DNA from: JBFHIJ01 sp041596515
GTDB lineage: Bacteria; Bacteroidota; Ignavibacteria; Kapaibacteriales; UBA2268
NCBI GenBank assembly: GCA_041596515.1
Contig: JBFHIJ010000014.1
Coordinates: forward strand, 1-64,000
DNA: 64,000 nt
Reading direction: 5' to 3'
Position numbers and translations under genes: made by a program. Below the pieces are notes generated by a model. That model made no database searches. It was given only the letters and a program-made list of their open reading frames with translations, and was not told the DNA's origin. Positions 44,201-51,620 of the stretch are shown piece after piece; position 1 is the first letter of the stretch, and each line of letters starts with the position of its first letter.

Positions 44201-44480
44201 GAATTTCTTGTACATTACTTACTTCATCTACTTTAGTAATGCAAATACGTTTTATCTGACCATCTACAAGCATTTCGCAAGCACCACATTTGCCGATTCC
44301 GCATTCGAGGCTTCGCTTACGGTTATCTAAGCTGTGACTATGCACAGGGTATCCAGCCTGATGCAGTGCCGCAGCTATGGTTTTACCTTTCTGTCCTTTT
44401 ACTTTGTTTCCCATATAAGTAAAAGTAACTTTAGATGATTCCTGTATCTCTAAAATTGGGTGTGATGTGATTTGATACAT
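41253..44480 (-). CDS. Fused 2Fe-2S / FAD / 4Fe-4S / BFD / FAD dehydrogenase (HcnABC- or sarcosine oxidase-like)
   Basis: 1075 residues joining what are usually three subunits. N-terminal 2Fe-2S domain with C60, C65, C68 and C80 (HcnA-like). Pyridine nucleotide-disulfide oxidoreductase domain with GAGPAG (121-126) and GAGNIG (268-273) (HcnB / sarcosine oxidase alpha-like). Two 4Fe-4S-type clusters (about C460-C473 and C494-C504). A BFD-like 2Fe-2S motif (C605, C607, C641, C646). A DAO-type FAD domain from about 700 with GGGIGG (708-713), as in HcnC or sarcosine/proline oxidases. Such complexes oxidise secondary amines or imino acids (opines, D- or hydroxyproline, glycine). The substrate is unknown. 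Electrons could pass from the C-terminal FAD through the Fe-S clusters to the N-terminal FAD. It is a single-gene unit. Confidence 0.85.
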   Translation of the reverse strand: MYQITSHPILEIQESSKVTFTYMGNKVKGQKGKTIAAALHQAGYPVHSHSLDNRKRSLECGIGKCGACEMLVDGQIKRICITKVDEVSNVQEIPKDYTPSVSDYKNNHEVKVYKTTVAIIGAGPAGLAAREQLKGFGVDNIVIDNNDKVGGQFNMQTHQFFFFEKEKKFGGMRGFDISATLAGESHENILLNSTVWDILDGKRLAVKNIKTDEIYYVEADVLVIATGAVPFMPSFENDDLPGVYTAAVVQKMMNDELTLLGKNILTVGAGNIGYLTSYQLMQGGANVKAIIEAQPNEGGFPVQANRVRRLGIPVMLSHILVKAIPNKNKDGIVGAVVAESKNFKPVPGTEKIITGIDAINICTGLVPDDALLIKGKEIFKRDCHGVGDAVRIGEGTSAVLRGKQVAYEILEDLGVRYNYDDYLRISKEYIDSQQHPHKIIADPAMPNEDRLEKPFVIADCLYGFACNPCAFSCPHGAISKNSSSTVPVIDYDKCIGCMECVYQCPGLAIFGYNIKKGWLFLPVEFDIESGKEVFLVDNNGKKLGEGVIEKIFKKGNKTHIARVKAVDLEGREIVKARGFIVKDNYPEPVEFDHNDENIESKKYICHCDDVTMDTIMGVIGDRKFISVDEIKHTTRLGMGACRGKRCIKRLKQTLAGSGITIVGEATPRGPMSNQVNMGELYPNGSVHKIVPIATKNIKKIQVKSLIAGGGIGGSALFRYLAEEGMEPTLINYGRGSSWRNIAGGRPAFSLPEISDIAVNNLEIFKELDKTSNIDFRPIDYVTFAHDKELYQALEASKQWSNAYMIEPKDFAKEISPRFNQNLDTYQAALITKDCWQATPGKVVDLIRQIGVKNGGAVQEDCKLIQVTKNDNKYQVLVQNHDKEYVEYETEIFINALGPEAEEFTKMVGIETGLYPVKHQAFITRRLPMMGKEGIPLPMLIDRRKYKGFVAVYGQQLAETGQIIGCASPAVDAQEAKANLKINSEEFLRIVSEVFVDWIPELSSVGFQAIWAGYYVEPRMYIDPEAGLFTGLRGQGFMLGQYLAKMYVDKLIGKDVPDYFERLSLKGDGLLEKAFK

Positions 44481-44756
44481 AAAAATCTTTTAAATTAATG
44501 GCAATTCTAAATTTATATAATACAATAAAATACCCAAATTAAATGATACAGCCAAGACTTAGCTATAGCTAAACATTAAGTCAAATGGCGAACGTATAAT
44601 ATTATAAAAGCATATAAACTGGCTAAATTCAAGGAATTTTAGAGGATAAAGAGGCCAATTGTATTAATATAGTTTTTGTGAGATTTTATACATTGGAATA
44701 TTTATATACAATAAAATGGAATTAGATGTAATAATATGAGTTTGCGATATCCTATC
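44481..44756. other. Intergenic region upstream of the fused dehydrogenase
   Basis: An AT-rich gap of about 275 bp with no credible gene (the ORF at 44702-44920 is a shadow of the nitroreductase). It contains the palindrome described separately (44557-44582). Confidence 0.4.
44557..44582 (-). promoter_or_regulatory. Palindromic element, possible operator of the fused dehydrogenase
   Basis: TTAGCTATAGCTAA (44559-44572) is a perfect 14-bp palindrome. A wider pair GACTTA (44557-44562) and TAAGTC (44577-44582) overlaps it. It lies about 80-100 bp upstream of the dehydrogenase start, a plausible place for a dimeric regulator. No regulator gene is adjacent. Confidence 0.3.
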
Positions 44757-44759
44757 ACT

Positions 44760-44791
44760 AAAAAAAAAGAGACGCAAATACTTGCGCCTCT
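44760..44791 (-). terminator. Rho-independent terminator of the nitroreductase gene
   Basis: AGAGACGCAA (44768-44777) pairs with TTGCGCCTCT (44782-44791) with one wobble. The A-run at 44760-44768 gives a U-tract on the minus strand. It lies 31 bp past the stop. Confidence 0.88.
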
Positions 44792-44822
44792 AACTAATAT
44801 CAAATTCCAATCTAACTTTATC

Positions 44823-45428
44823 TTATAAATATGCTGTTCCCCACTCGCCATTGAAAAAGGAATCTCCAAGGTCTCTTCGATTTCGTTCGGAATTTTCTTT
44901 TTCAAGATAATCTTCACCAAGCATATTTGATTTGTCCTGGTAGCCTATCGCCATAAATGCCATAGGCTCAAATCTGTCAGGAATGTCAAATATTTCTCTT
45001 GTTCTTACTGCGCTAAATCCTACTATCTGATGCGAAGCAGCACCAATGGCAGTAGCTTGTAAAGCTATATTTTCGGCACAGGCACCCGTATCGTACTGTG
45101 CCCATTTGTTCTGCATTACATTTTTCTTTTTAACGTATGCATCAGAGCAAACTATAAGCATCAAAGGAGCATTTTGTGCCCACTTTCTGTGCCACTCTCC
45201 TATGCACTGCATTGATTTTTGAAAGGCATCAGGATTTGTCTCTCTGTCACAAACAATTATTCTCCATGGCTCTTCATTGAGAGAGGAGTGTGCCCATCTA
45301 CCAGCTTCGCAGAGTGACATGATTTGCTCATTACTTAATTTTTTTTCTGGATTAAAAGAGAATGGACTCCACCTTGATGCTAAAGTGAAATCAATAGCGA
45401 CTTTAGTGTCAGCATTTTTCTGTAACAT
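44823..45428 (-). CDS. Nitroreductase-family protein
   Basis: 201 residues. Nitroreductase fold: FMN-binding start SRWSPFSFNPEKKLSNEQIMSLCEAGRWAHSSLNEEPWRIIV, the dimer and FMN contacts AQYDTGACAENIALQATAIGAASHQIVGF, and the C-terminal FEPMAFMAIGY. The substrate is unknown; family members reduce quinones, nitro compounds or enones with NAD(P)H. It differs clearly from the nitroreductase at 23347-23886. It has its own terminator. Confidence 0.87.
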   Translation of the reverse strand: MLQKNADTKVAIDFTLASRWSPFSFNPEKKLSNEQIMSLCEAGRWAHSSLNEEPWRIIVCDRETNPDAFQKSMQCIGEWHRKWAQNAPLMLIVCSDAYVKKKNVMQNKWAQYDTGACAENIALQATAIGAASHQIVGFSAVRTREIFDIPDRFEPMAFMAIGYQDKSNMLGEDYLEKENSERNRRDLGDSFFNGEWGTAYL

Positions 45429-45905
45429 GGTTTTTATACTCCGTTAAACAAATGACATCAGCTCAAACGGGCTTAACTCCATAATATTATGTGATTTAAA
45501 TCAAATAATTGCCTCCGAAATTTCAAGCTAATTCATAGAATTGTTAGTAAATTCTATATCATATTTCGACCTAATAAAATTTTTTACGCTCTCTTGAAAA
45601 CTTAGTATTTTGATGAAAGTGCAAAATAGTATAGGAAAATATATTAAGAAATTAGATTAGTTTAGAAGTGAGTATAGTCTTTTGGTATAGTGATAAATAA
45701 AATATTTGAAGAGTAACTATCTTTGTATTATTCATTGGTAGAGCCATGAGGAAATAATTTGATTAAGGTACGCCAAACATTTATATATAATAATACTATT
45801 GGCATTCTGCCGGATATTACCGTAAAGTCAGTTTGAATCTTGAAACTTTAAATAGATCAAATTATTTATTTGGATTATATCACTTAGCTTGTTAGTTTTG
45901 CTTAT
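45429..45905. other. Intergenic region before the cobalamin riboswitch
   Basis: About 480 bp of AT-rich sequence. The left part holds the promoter of the nitroreductase gene (minus) and the right part that of the B12 operon (plus). I see no gene or repeat. Confidence 0.4.
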
Positions 45906-46060
45906 CGTCTCAGGTGAAAATGGAAGCAGGTTAGATTCCTGCACGGTTGCGCCGCTGTGACGGGAGACAAATTTTCCATGCGAAAGCAAGCCACTGACCA
46001 TTATGTGCGGGAAGGCGGAAAAGGAGATAGACCCCTAAGTCAGAATACAGCCCTGAGATG
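45906..46060 (+). promoter_or_regulatory. Cobalamin (B12) riboswitch
   Basis: The conserved aptamer parts are present in order: CAGGTGAAAATGGAAGCAGG, then TTAGATTCCTGCACGG, the GCGCCGCTGTGACGGGAG stretch, the B12 box AAGCCACTGACC (45988 on) and GGGAAGGC. The closing helix P1 forms between CGTCTCAGG (45906-45914) and CCTGAGATG (46052-46060), nine pairs with one wobble. It precedes a four-gene corrinoid uptake operon, which it should repress when adenosyl- or other cobalamins are abundant. Confidence 0.93.
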
Positions 46061-46109
46061 CTCATTGGTTATAGCAATATAAACATTCGCGCTTTACGAA
46101 TGCAATGAG
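46061..46109 (+). promoter_or_regulatory. Expression-platform hairpin of the cobalamin riboswitch
   Basis: CTCATTG (46061-46067) can pair with CAATGAG (46103-46109), enclosing a second hairpin ATTCG/CGAAT (46085 to about 46099). There is no T-tract directly after it, so control may be at translation or through a more distant structure. Confidence 0.5.
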
Positions 46110-46245
46110 GTTCAATTCCGACTTCCACGCAATACTTTTGCCTTCAAGTTTGTTTCGTACCTCATTTTAGTTTTCATTTTGAGCATTTTGCTCGCTTATA
46201 TTGAATATTTACTTACTTTATTCATATATCTATTTGGGGTATGAG

Positions 46246-47571
46246 ATGAAAAATCTTATGCGTTTTTTTGCGTTAGCTATAGTTTTGCTTGTGTTTACTG
46301 CGTCAGCTCAGGCGGGTTTCAAGCATTTACATGATTTCGAAGTAGGCAAGCAGCCTGCAGAAGCTTTCTTTTTTGGCGGATACTATCATGTATTCTGTAT
46401 AGGACAGGATGCAAACTATAATGGTACTTTTGAGGATGGGGATGAGTATCCTTCATGGTGGAAGATACCTGTGCACCAAGGCTCTATGCTGTCAGAAAAA
46501 GTAATGGATTTTCCTATGGGCGGAGTGCAGTTCAACACTCGCCATGCACTAGACAGTGATAATGGTATTTTATATATCAGTCAAGGTAACGCTGTAGTTG
46601 CACTTGATTTGGGTAAAGGTGAAGTTAAAGACGATAAAGTCTATGAAGGCTTCTCAAGCTCTCTGTCTCTATATTCTTCTCACCTATTTATTTCTATACC
46701 CGGAGCTGAACCAAAAATAGCAGTTATTAACAGAAATTCTAAAGAATTGATGTTCGAAGTGCCTGCCGGTCTTAACTTCCAGGAAGTTTTGCCTTATAAT
46801 ATCATTGGCGAAAAAGGAATGGTCGCCCTTAACGTAGGCCCTTACGGTACTGACTCATCAAATGTAATGATTTATAAGTTAAATCATCAAGGCGAAAGCA
46901 CTTCAGTTGCTTCTATAGATACTATTTATGTTGGTAATACCGGTAACCATATTAATATCCACAATGGCACGCTGTATGTTACCGTTAATGCTAGCCACAC
47001 GGTGAAAGTAATCGACCTTAAATCTAAAGAAGTTACAATGAATATAGAAACCGGTACTGAAGGCTATAATGGACCTCGCCAAAGCAAAGTCAACGGCAAT
47101 ACGCTCTTTGTGACTACTTACAATGAAGACCTTAGAACTTTTGACCTGACTACTGGTGAACTCATTGATAATTATGAGCTACCAGCTAAAGGCGAAGGCA
47201 TCGATATTACAAATGAAATTATCTCTGTTTGTAACATAAGCAATGCTGATTACTCTCCTAATAAGAAAGTTTCTTTCTTCCAGATTATTACATCTGTGGA
47301 AGACAATGAAACTCTTGCTAATTTAAATATTTATCCAAATCCTGTTACTGATAGAGCGGTCTTAGAATTATCTAACGAAGTTAGAAATATTCAATCAGTC
47401 GCTATCTATAATATATATGGTAGTAAAATCGCAAATGTTTCTACTGACATAGCAGGTAATTCACTTAATCAAATCACTATCAACTGTACTGAATTTGCTC
47501 CGGGTACTTACGTCTTAAACCTTAGAGCAGATAACAAAATGCAATCAATACCATTTGTTGTAGTCAAATAG
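46246..47571 (+). CDS. T9SS-sorted beta-propeller protein, first gene of the B12 operon
   Basis: 441 residues from the ATG at 46246. The frame is open from a TTG at 46201, but only the later start gives a clean signal peptide (MKNLMRFFALAIVLLVFTASAQA). After it comes a calcium-loop-like motif DANYNGTFEDGDE (55-67) followed by PSWW, then YncE/YVTN-like propeller blades (GILYISQGNAVVALDLGKG, GTLYVTVNASHTVKVIDLKS, NTLFVTTYNEDLRTFDLTTG) and a T9SS type A tail (LNIYPNPVTDRAVLELS ... PGTYVLNLRADN). Its position directly behind the riboswitch and 3 bp before the receptor suggests it captures or presents corrinoids at the surface, but binding is inferred. Confidence 0.85.
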   Translation: MKNLMRFFALAIVLLVFTASAQAGFKHLHDFEVGKQPAEAFFFGGYYHVFCIGQDANYNGTFEDGDEYPSWWKIPVHQGSMLSEKVMDFPMGGVQFNTRHALDSDNGILYISQGNAVVALDLGKGEVKDDKVYEGFSSSLSLYSSHLFISIPGAEPKIAVINRNSKELMFEVPAGLNFQEVLPYNIIGEKGMVALNVGPYGTDSSNVMIYKLNHQGESTSVASIDTIYVGNTGNHINIHNGTLYVTVNASHTVKVIDLKSKEVTMNIETGTEGYNGPRQSKVNGNTLFVTTYNEDLRTFDLTTGELIDNYELPAKGEGIDITNEIISVCNISNADYSPNKKVSFFQIITSVEDNETLANLNIYPNPVTDRAVLELSNEVRNIQSVAIYNIYGSKIANVSTDIAGNSLNQITINCTEFAPGTYVLNLRADNKMQSIPFVVVK

Positions 47572-47574
47572 TAC

Positions 47575-49542
47575 ATGCTTAGTAATTTGAAAAATATGAA
47601 TTATCGCAAGCTCCGCAACTTCATTTGTGGATGCGGAGCTTGTATAATTATGACTCACTCTTCTCTTGCTGAGGTGAGCGACACAGTACGCACCGAAAAA
47701 ATTGTTGTTACCGATACTAAGTTACAATACTCTGACACAAAGAAATATGTAGCATCTAAAACAATAGGCAGAGCGCTTATAGAAATAAAAGGGAGTGAAA
47801 CCATAAACGAAGTGCTTAATTCTGTACCGGGTATATACATAAAAGATTACGGCGGACTCGGAGGTTTGAAAACTGTTTCCGTTAGAGGAACTTCTTCAAA
47901 TCAGACCGCAGTTATGATAGACGGTATAAAATTAAACTCTTCGCAGAATGGCTCGTTTGATCTCGGTATTTTATCCACTGACATAGCAAATCGGATAGAA
48001 GTTATTCGCGGAGGTGCCTCTGCCCTATTTGGTGGCAATGCCATAGGTGGGGCTATAAATGTCCTGACAGACAACAACCCTAGCAAAAACCTATCTCTAA
48101 GTGCCTCGCATGGTGCTTTCGGCACTTGGAGATATGCAGGGAAAGCATCAGATTCGGATGATGGTTTATACTGGAATATCAATACAGAATATATCAAGTC
48201 AATAGGTGACTTTCCTTTTATTATGCCAGGCTTCGGCGAGGAAAAAGAATACAAAAGAGAAAATGCACAGGCAGAGTCTTTTCATGGAAACTTTGTAATC
48301 GGGAACTGCTTTGATTCCTTCTCACTCAGTCTGAGAAATATCATATCATATTCTGACGGAGGCGTGCCGGGAGCGGCATATCTGAATAAACTATATTCGC
48401 CTGCAAATCTTAAATCTAAAAATATATATTCTTTCTTGAATTTTGATAAAGTCATAAATAATAAGATGATTCTTGCCGTCAGAGCATATACTAAATTCGG
48501 TGAGTTAAATTACATAGACGACTCCGGAATTGGGCTTAATTCTGATGGCGTAGACAATACATATTATGACAGAAATGCAATTGTAAAAGCAAAGCTTTCC
48601 AAAGTCCATGACTTGGGTATGCTTGATTTAGAAGCAAGCTTTGAATATAACGAATTGCGTGGCGAAATGCTCCAAGAAGCTGCCGGAACTAAAGCCGAAA
48701 GAGGCAATCTTTCATTTAGTTCAGCTTATTACGGCTCTTCTGATATTTCAGAATCTCAAAAATTGAATTATCATACAGCTTTAAGATATGACTATATAGA
48801 AGATATGTCTGCTGTTTCGCCTATGTTAGGTCTGAGCTACGAAACAGATGCAGTACCATTTGAAGCTAAAATCTCATACTCTTATAACTTTCGTCCTCCC
48901 AGCTTCAATGAGATGTATTACATGAATTACGGAAATATAGACTTAAAGCCGGAACGCTCACATTCTTATAATCTCGGTTTTTCTTCAAGCCCCATAGACA
49001 ACTTAACAATAGAGACCAATTTGTTTTTTATTAATACACGAGATCAAATTGTTGCTGTTCCCAAATCCCCAATAACCTGGTCGGCTCAAAATCTTGGACG
49101 TGTGCACACTAAAGGATTAGAGTTAAATGCTACTTATCTGCCTTTGAAGTGGATAAAATTTGATATTGCCTATACTCTGCAAAGTGCCATTAATAAAACT
49201 CCGGAAATGGACAGTTATAATTATGGTAAGCAACTTGTTTATTCACCGAAAGAAATATTCAACACCTTGCTCGCTATCGAAAAGTATAATACTCTGTTTC
49301 TTCTTGAAGGTGAATACATTTCACTTAGATACACAACTGCTGAGAATACAAGCGACAATAAACTCGAGCCATATTTTCTTGCTCATGCCGGACTAAAACA
49401 TACTTTCGAAGTCGGCAAAAATGCTATCTCTTTGAGACTAGATTTAAAAAATATACTTGACAATAAAGACTATCAGATAATAATAAACTACCCTATGCCG
49501 GGCAGATATTGGAACTTAAAAATATCTTATGATTGGAAATAA
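47575..49542 (+). CDS. btuB: TonB-dependent receptor, BtuB-like
   Basis: 655 residues. A long N-terminal signal region (a second ATG lies at 47596) leads to a possible TonB box (about EKIVVTDTKL). The plug domain is typical (INEVLNSVPGIYIKDYGG, KTVSVRGTSSNQTAVMIDGIKLN, IEVIRGGASALFGGNAIGGAINVLT). A 22-strand-type barrel ends LDLKNILDNKDYQIIINYPMPGRYWNLKISYDWK. Receptors behind a cobalamin riboswitch with BtuG-type partners import vitamin B12 and other corrinoids across the outer membrane using TonB energy. It starts 3 bp after the first gene and ends 3 bp before the third, so it is part of one tight operon. Confidence 0.9.
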   Translation: MLSNLKNMNYRKLRNFICGCGACIIMTHSSLAEVSDTVRTEKIVVTDTKLQYSDTKKYVASKTIGRALIEIKGSETINEVLNSVPGIYIKDYGGLGGLKTVSVRGTSSNQTAVMIDGIKLNSSQNGSFDLGILSTDIANRIEVIRGGASALFGGNAIGGAINVLTDNNPSKNLSLSASHGAFGTWRYAGKASDSDDGLYWNINTEYIKSIGDFPFIMPGFGEEKEYKRENAQAESFHGNFVIGNCFDSFSLSLRNIISYSDGGVPGAAYLNKLYSPANLKSKNIYSFLNFDKVINNKMILAVRAYTKFGELNYIDDSGIGLNSDGVDNTYYDRNAIVKAKLSKVHDLGMLDLEASFEYNELRGEMLQEAAGTKAERGNLSFSSAYYGSSDISESQKLNYHTALRYDYIEDMSAVSPMLGLSYETDAVPFEAKISYSYNFRPPSFNEMYYMNYGNIDLKPERSHSYNLGFSSSPIDNLTIETNLFFINTRDQIVAVPKSPITWSAQNLGRVHTKGLELNATYLPLKWIKFDIAYTLQSAINKTPEMDSYNYGKQLVYSPKEIFNTLLAIEKYNTLFLLEGEYISLRYTTAENTSDNKLEPYFLAHAGLKHTFEVGKNAISLRLDLKNILDNKDYQIIINYPMPGRYWNLKISYDWK

Positions 49543-49545
49543 ACA

Positions 49546-50406
49546 ATGAAAAATTTCATAATATTATTGATTCTTGCTTTACCTTTGCATGCAGGTATGC
49601 CAATAGATACCGTTTTATCTTTCACCCCAGGCAGCGGTCAGGACTTTGGTCATGGTGCAGATGTTTTCCCTGAAAATATATTTGGACTGCCAAGCACAAA
49701 TGCATCCGAAACTGTACCTGCAGCAGCTGAGACAGATATTCTTTCCTTAGGGCTGAAAGGTGAAATAATCGTTGGCGTTAAAGACTATTATATAGTCGAT
49801 GGTGATGGAGCTGACTTTACAGTATTTGAAAATGCTTTTCTAAATCAGGCAACTGAGAAAGTATTTGCAGAACCTGCTGTAATCTCTGTAAGTGTAGATG
49901 GTATCCATTTTGTTGAATTCCCTTTTGATTCTCTCTCACTGGCTGGTCTGGCAGGCAAAACTCCTACCCACGGAGACCAAAACCCTTACAATCCGGAAGT
50001 GAGCGGAGGCGATAGCTATGATTTGGCAGATTTGGGATTGAATCAAATATCTTGGATTAAAATAAGAGACGTAGCAACCTACGCTTCTTTAGATGAAGAT
50101 AGCCCATACTATTATCCACTTGTGATGCTTTCCGGATTCGATTTAGATGCTGTGCTCGGCATAAATATTAGACACAAAGGCGAAAGCGTTCGTGACTTAT
50201 CTGACGATATCAGTATCAATAAATATTCGGATTATCTGATTATAGAAACACCTTTACCTTTTGAGTATAAACTTTATAATTTAGCAGGTAAAGCTATTTC
50301 AAAAGGTACAAACTCAATTATCAGTACAAACTCTTTGCACAAAGGAATGTACATACTTCAGATACTATATAAAGACAAAGTGCTTACTAAAAAATTGATT
50401 TTATAG
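49546..50406 (+). CDS. Surface protein of B12 loci (PGSGQDFG type) with T9SS-like tail
   Basis: 286 residues. Signal peptide, then the motif FTPGSGQDFGHGADVFPENIFGLPS and the stretch IIVGVKDYYIVDGDGADFTVFENAFL, which I remember from secreted cell-surface proteins encoded in Bacteroidota cobalamin loci. The central part is beta-rich. The last about 70 residues (YSDYLIIETPLPFEYKLYNLAGKAISKG ... LHKGMYILQILYKDKVLTKKLIL) look like a short T9SS sorting tail. Role: probably a helper for corrinoid capture together with BtuB and BtuG; binding is not proven by the sequence. Confidence 0.78.
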   Translation: MKNFIILLILALPLHAGMPIDTVLSFTPGSGQDFGHGADVFPENIFGLPSTNASETVPAAAETDILSLGLKGEIIVGVKDYYIVDGDGADFTVFENAFLNQATEKVFAEPAVISVSVDGIHFVEFPFDSLSLAGLAGKTPTHGDQNPYNPEVSGGDSYDLADLGLNQISWIKIRDVATYASLDEDSPYYYPLVMLSGFDLDAVLGINIRHKGESVRDLSDDISINKYSDYLIIETPLPFEYKLYNLAGKAISKGTNSIISTNSLHKGMYILQILYKDKVLTKKLIL

Positions 50407-50468
50407 ACTCTTTATAAGACTATTGTTACTTATAACAGAACCTGATTCAAACTTATGGAATATCCAAG

Positions 50469-51548
50469 ATGAAATCATTTAAATATTTGGCAATAATTAT
50501 CTCGCTTGTTATCATCTCTTGCACTGACGATCCTCAATCTGCAGTAAATGTGCCAATCAACACAAACAGCAGACCAATTTTAGTAATGAATGAAGGAATT
50601 TGGGGGCAATCGAATGCTTCTATTACGGCTATCGCCACCGAATCTTGGGAGACAGAACAGTATTGGTATAGAAACCATAATCCGGGCTATCAATTGGGAG
50701 ATCTGGCAAATAGTATGATGATAGTAGAAGATACACTTTGGATAGCTATGACTACATCGAAATACATAGAAAAGATAAACATCTCTACCGGTAAATCTAT
50801 TGGTAGACTCCTCTTTGAATCCCCTGCCAAAGGAATCAAAGAAATGGTTTATGTCAGCCATGACCTCGCGTTTGTTACTGATATCTATGCACATTCCATG
50901 CACGCCTATAATCCAAATACCATGCAAATCATTCAATATGATATAAAAACCGGACCTGCGCCTGAAGAGATTACCTACCTCAATGGCTATGTCTATGTCA
51001 CAAACTCCGGATATGGTGACTTACTCAAAGATAAAGAAAAGGCAAGTACTATCTCTGTATTCGATGTAAACACGTTTTCTGAATTTGATAACTTTGTGGT
51101 TCCTCATAATCCCATGCGAATAGTTGCCAGTACTATACATAATAAGTTATACATCGGATCTACTGACTATCCATCTGCTAACCCTGCAGTAGCAAAGGTT
51201 ATAGAATACTCGCCGAAAAGCAAAACTATTACAAAAGAATGGGATGTTCATCCAGTCGAAATGGAATTGAGCTCCACTAATGATAGCCTGTTTATAATAG
51301 ATAAAACATCACTCTATGTGATAGATTTAAGTTCAGAAAGCCAAACACTAACTAAATTATGGGACATAAAAGATAGCAAAGCGAACTTATACGGGATTGG
51401 AGTTTTATCTGACATAGATGCAGTTACAGTTACTAATGCAAAAGACTATCAGAATATGGGCGAGCTCTATATATTTAAATCCGGAAACTTCGCCTCACCT
51501 TTGACTTTGATTAAGACAGGGCTAAATCCTAGTCAAACAATCAACTAA
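50469..51548 (+). CDS. BtuG-like surface lipoprotein, DUF5074 beta-propeller
   Basis: 359 residues. Lipoprotein signal ending LVIISC (Cys about 18). The mature part has the DUF5074/BtuG plan: ILVMNEGIWGQSNASITAI, YQLGDLANSMMIVEDTLWIAM, SKYIEKINISTGKSIGRLL, KEMVYVSHDLAFVTDIYAHSMHAYNPNT, TGPAPEEITYLNGYVYVTNSGYG. BtuG proteins of Bacteroides are seven-bladed propellers that sit on BtuB and bind cobalamin with very high affinity. It is the last gene of the riboswitch operon, 62 bp after the third. Confidence 0.87.
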   Translation: MKSFKYLAIIISLVIISCTDDPQSAVNVPINTNSRPILVMNEGIWGQSNASITAIATESWETEQYWYRNHNPGYQLGDLANSMMIVEDTLWIAMTTSKYIEKINISTGKSIGRLLFESPAKGIKEMVYVSHDLAFVTDIYAHSMHAYNPNTMQIIQYDIKTGPAPEEITYLNGYVYVTNSGYGDLLKDKEKASTISVFDVNTFSEFDNFVVPHNPMRIVASTIHNKLYIGSTDYPSANPAVAKVIEYSPKSKTITKEWDVHPVEMELSSTNDSLFIIDKTSLYVIDLSSESQTLTKLWDIKDSKANLYGIGVLSDIDAVTVTNAKDYQNMGELYIFKSGNFASPLTLIKTGLNPSQTIN

Positions 51549-51620
51549 ATTATCACACTTATAATATAGTTTTTTCATTACCGTCTATTATAAATATTTT
51601 GTAAATTAAAGGACATTGGT

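Noticed and set aside
46103..46130. tRNA T-arm-like sequence GGTTCAATTCC
   Set aside because: The flanking bases do not form a T-stem and there is no acceptor or anticodon arm; it belongs to the riboswitch leader.
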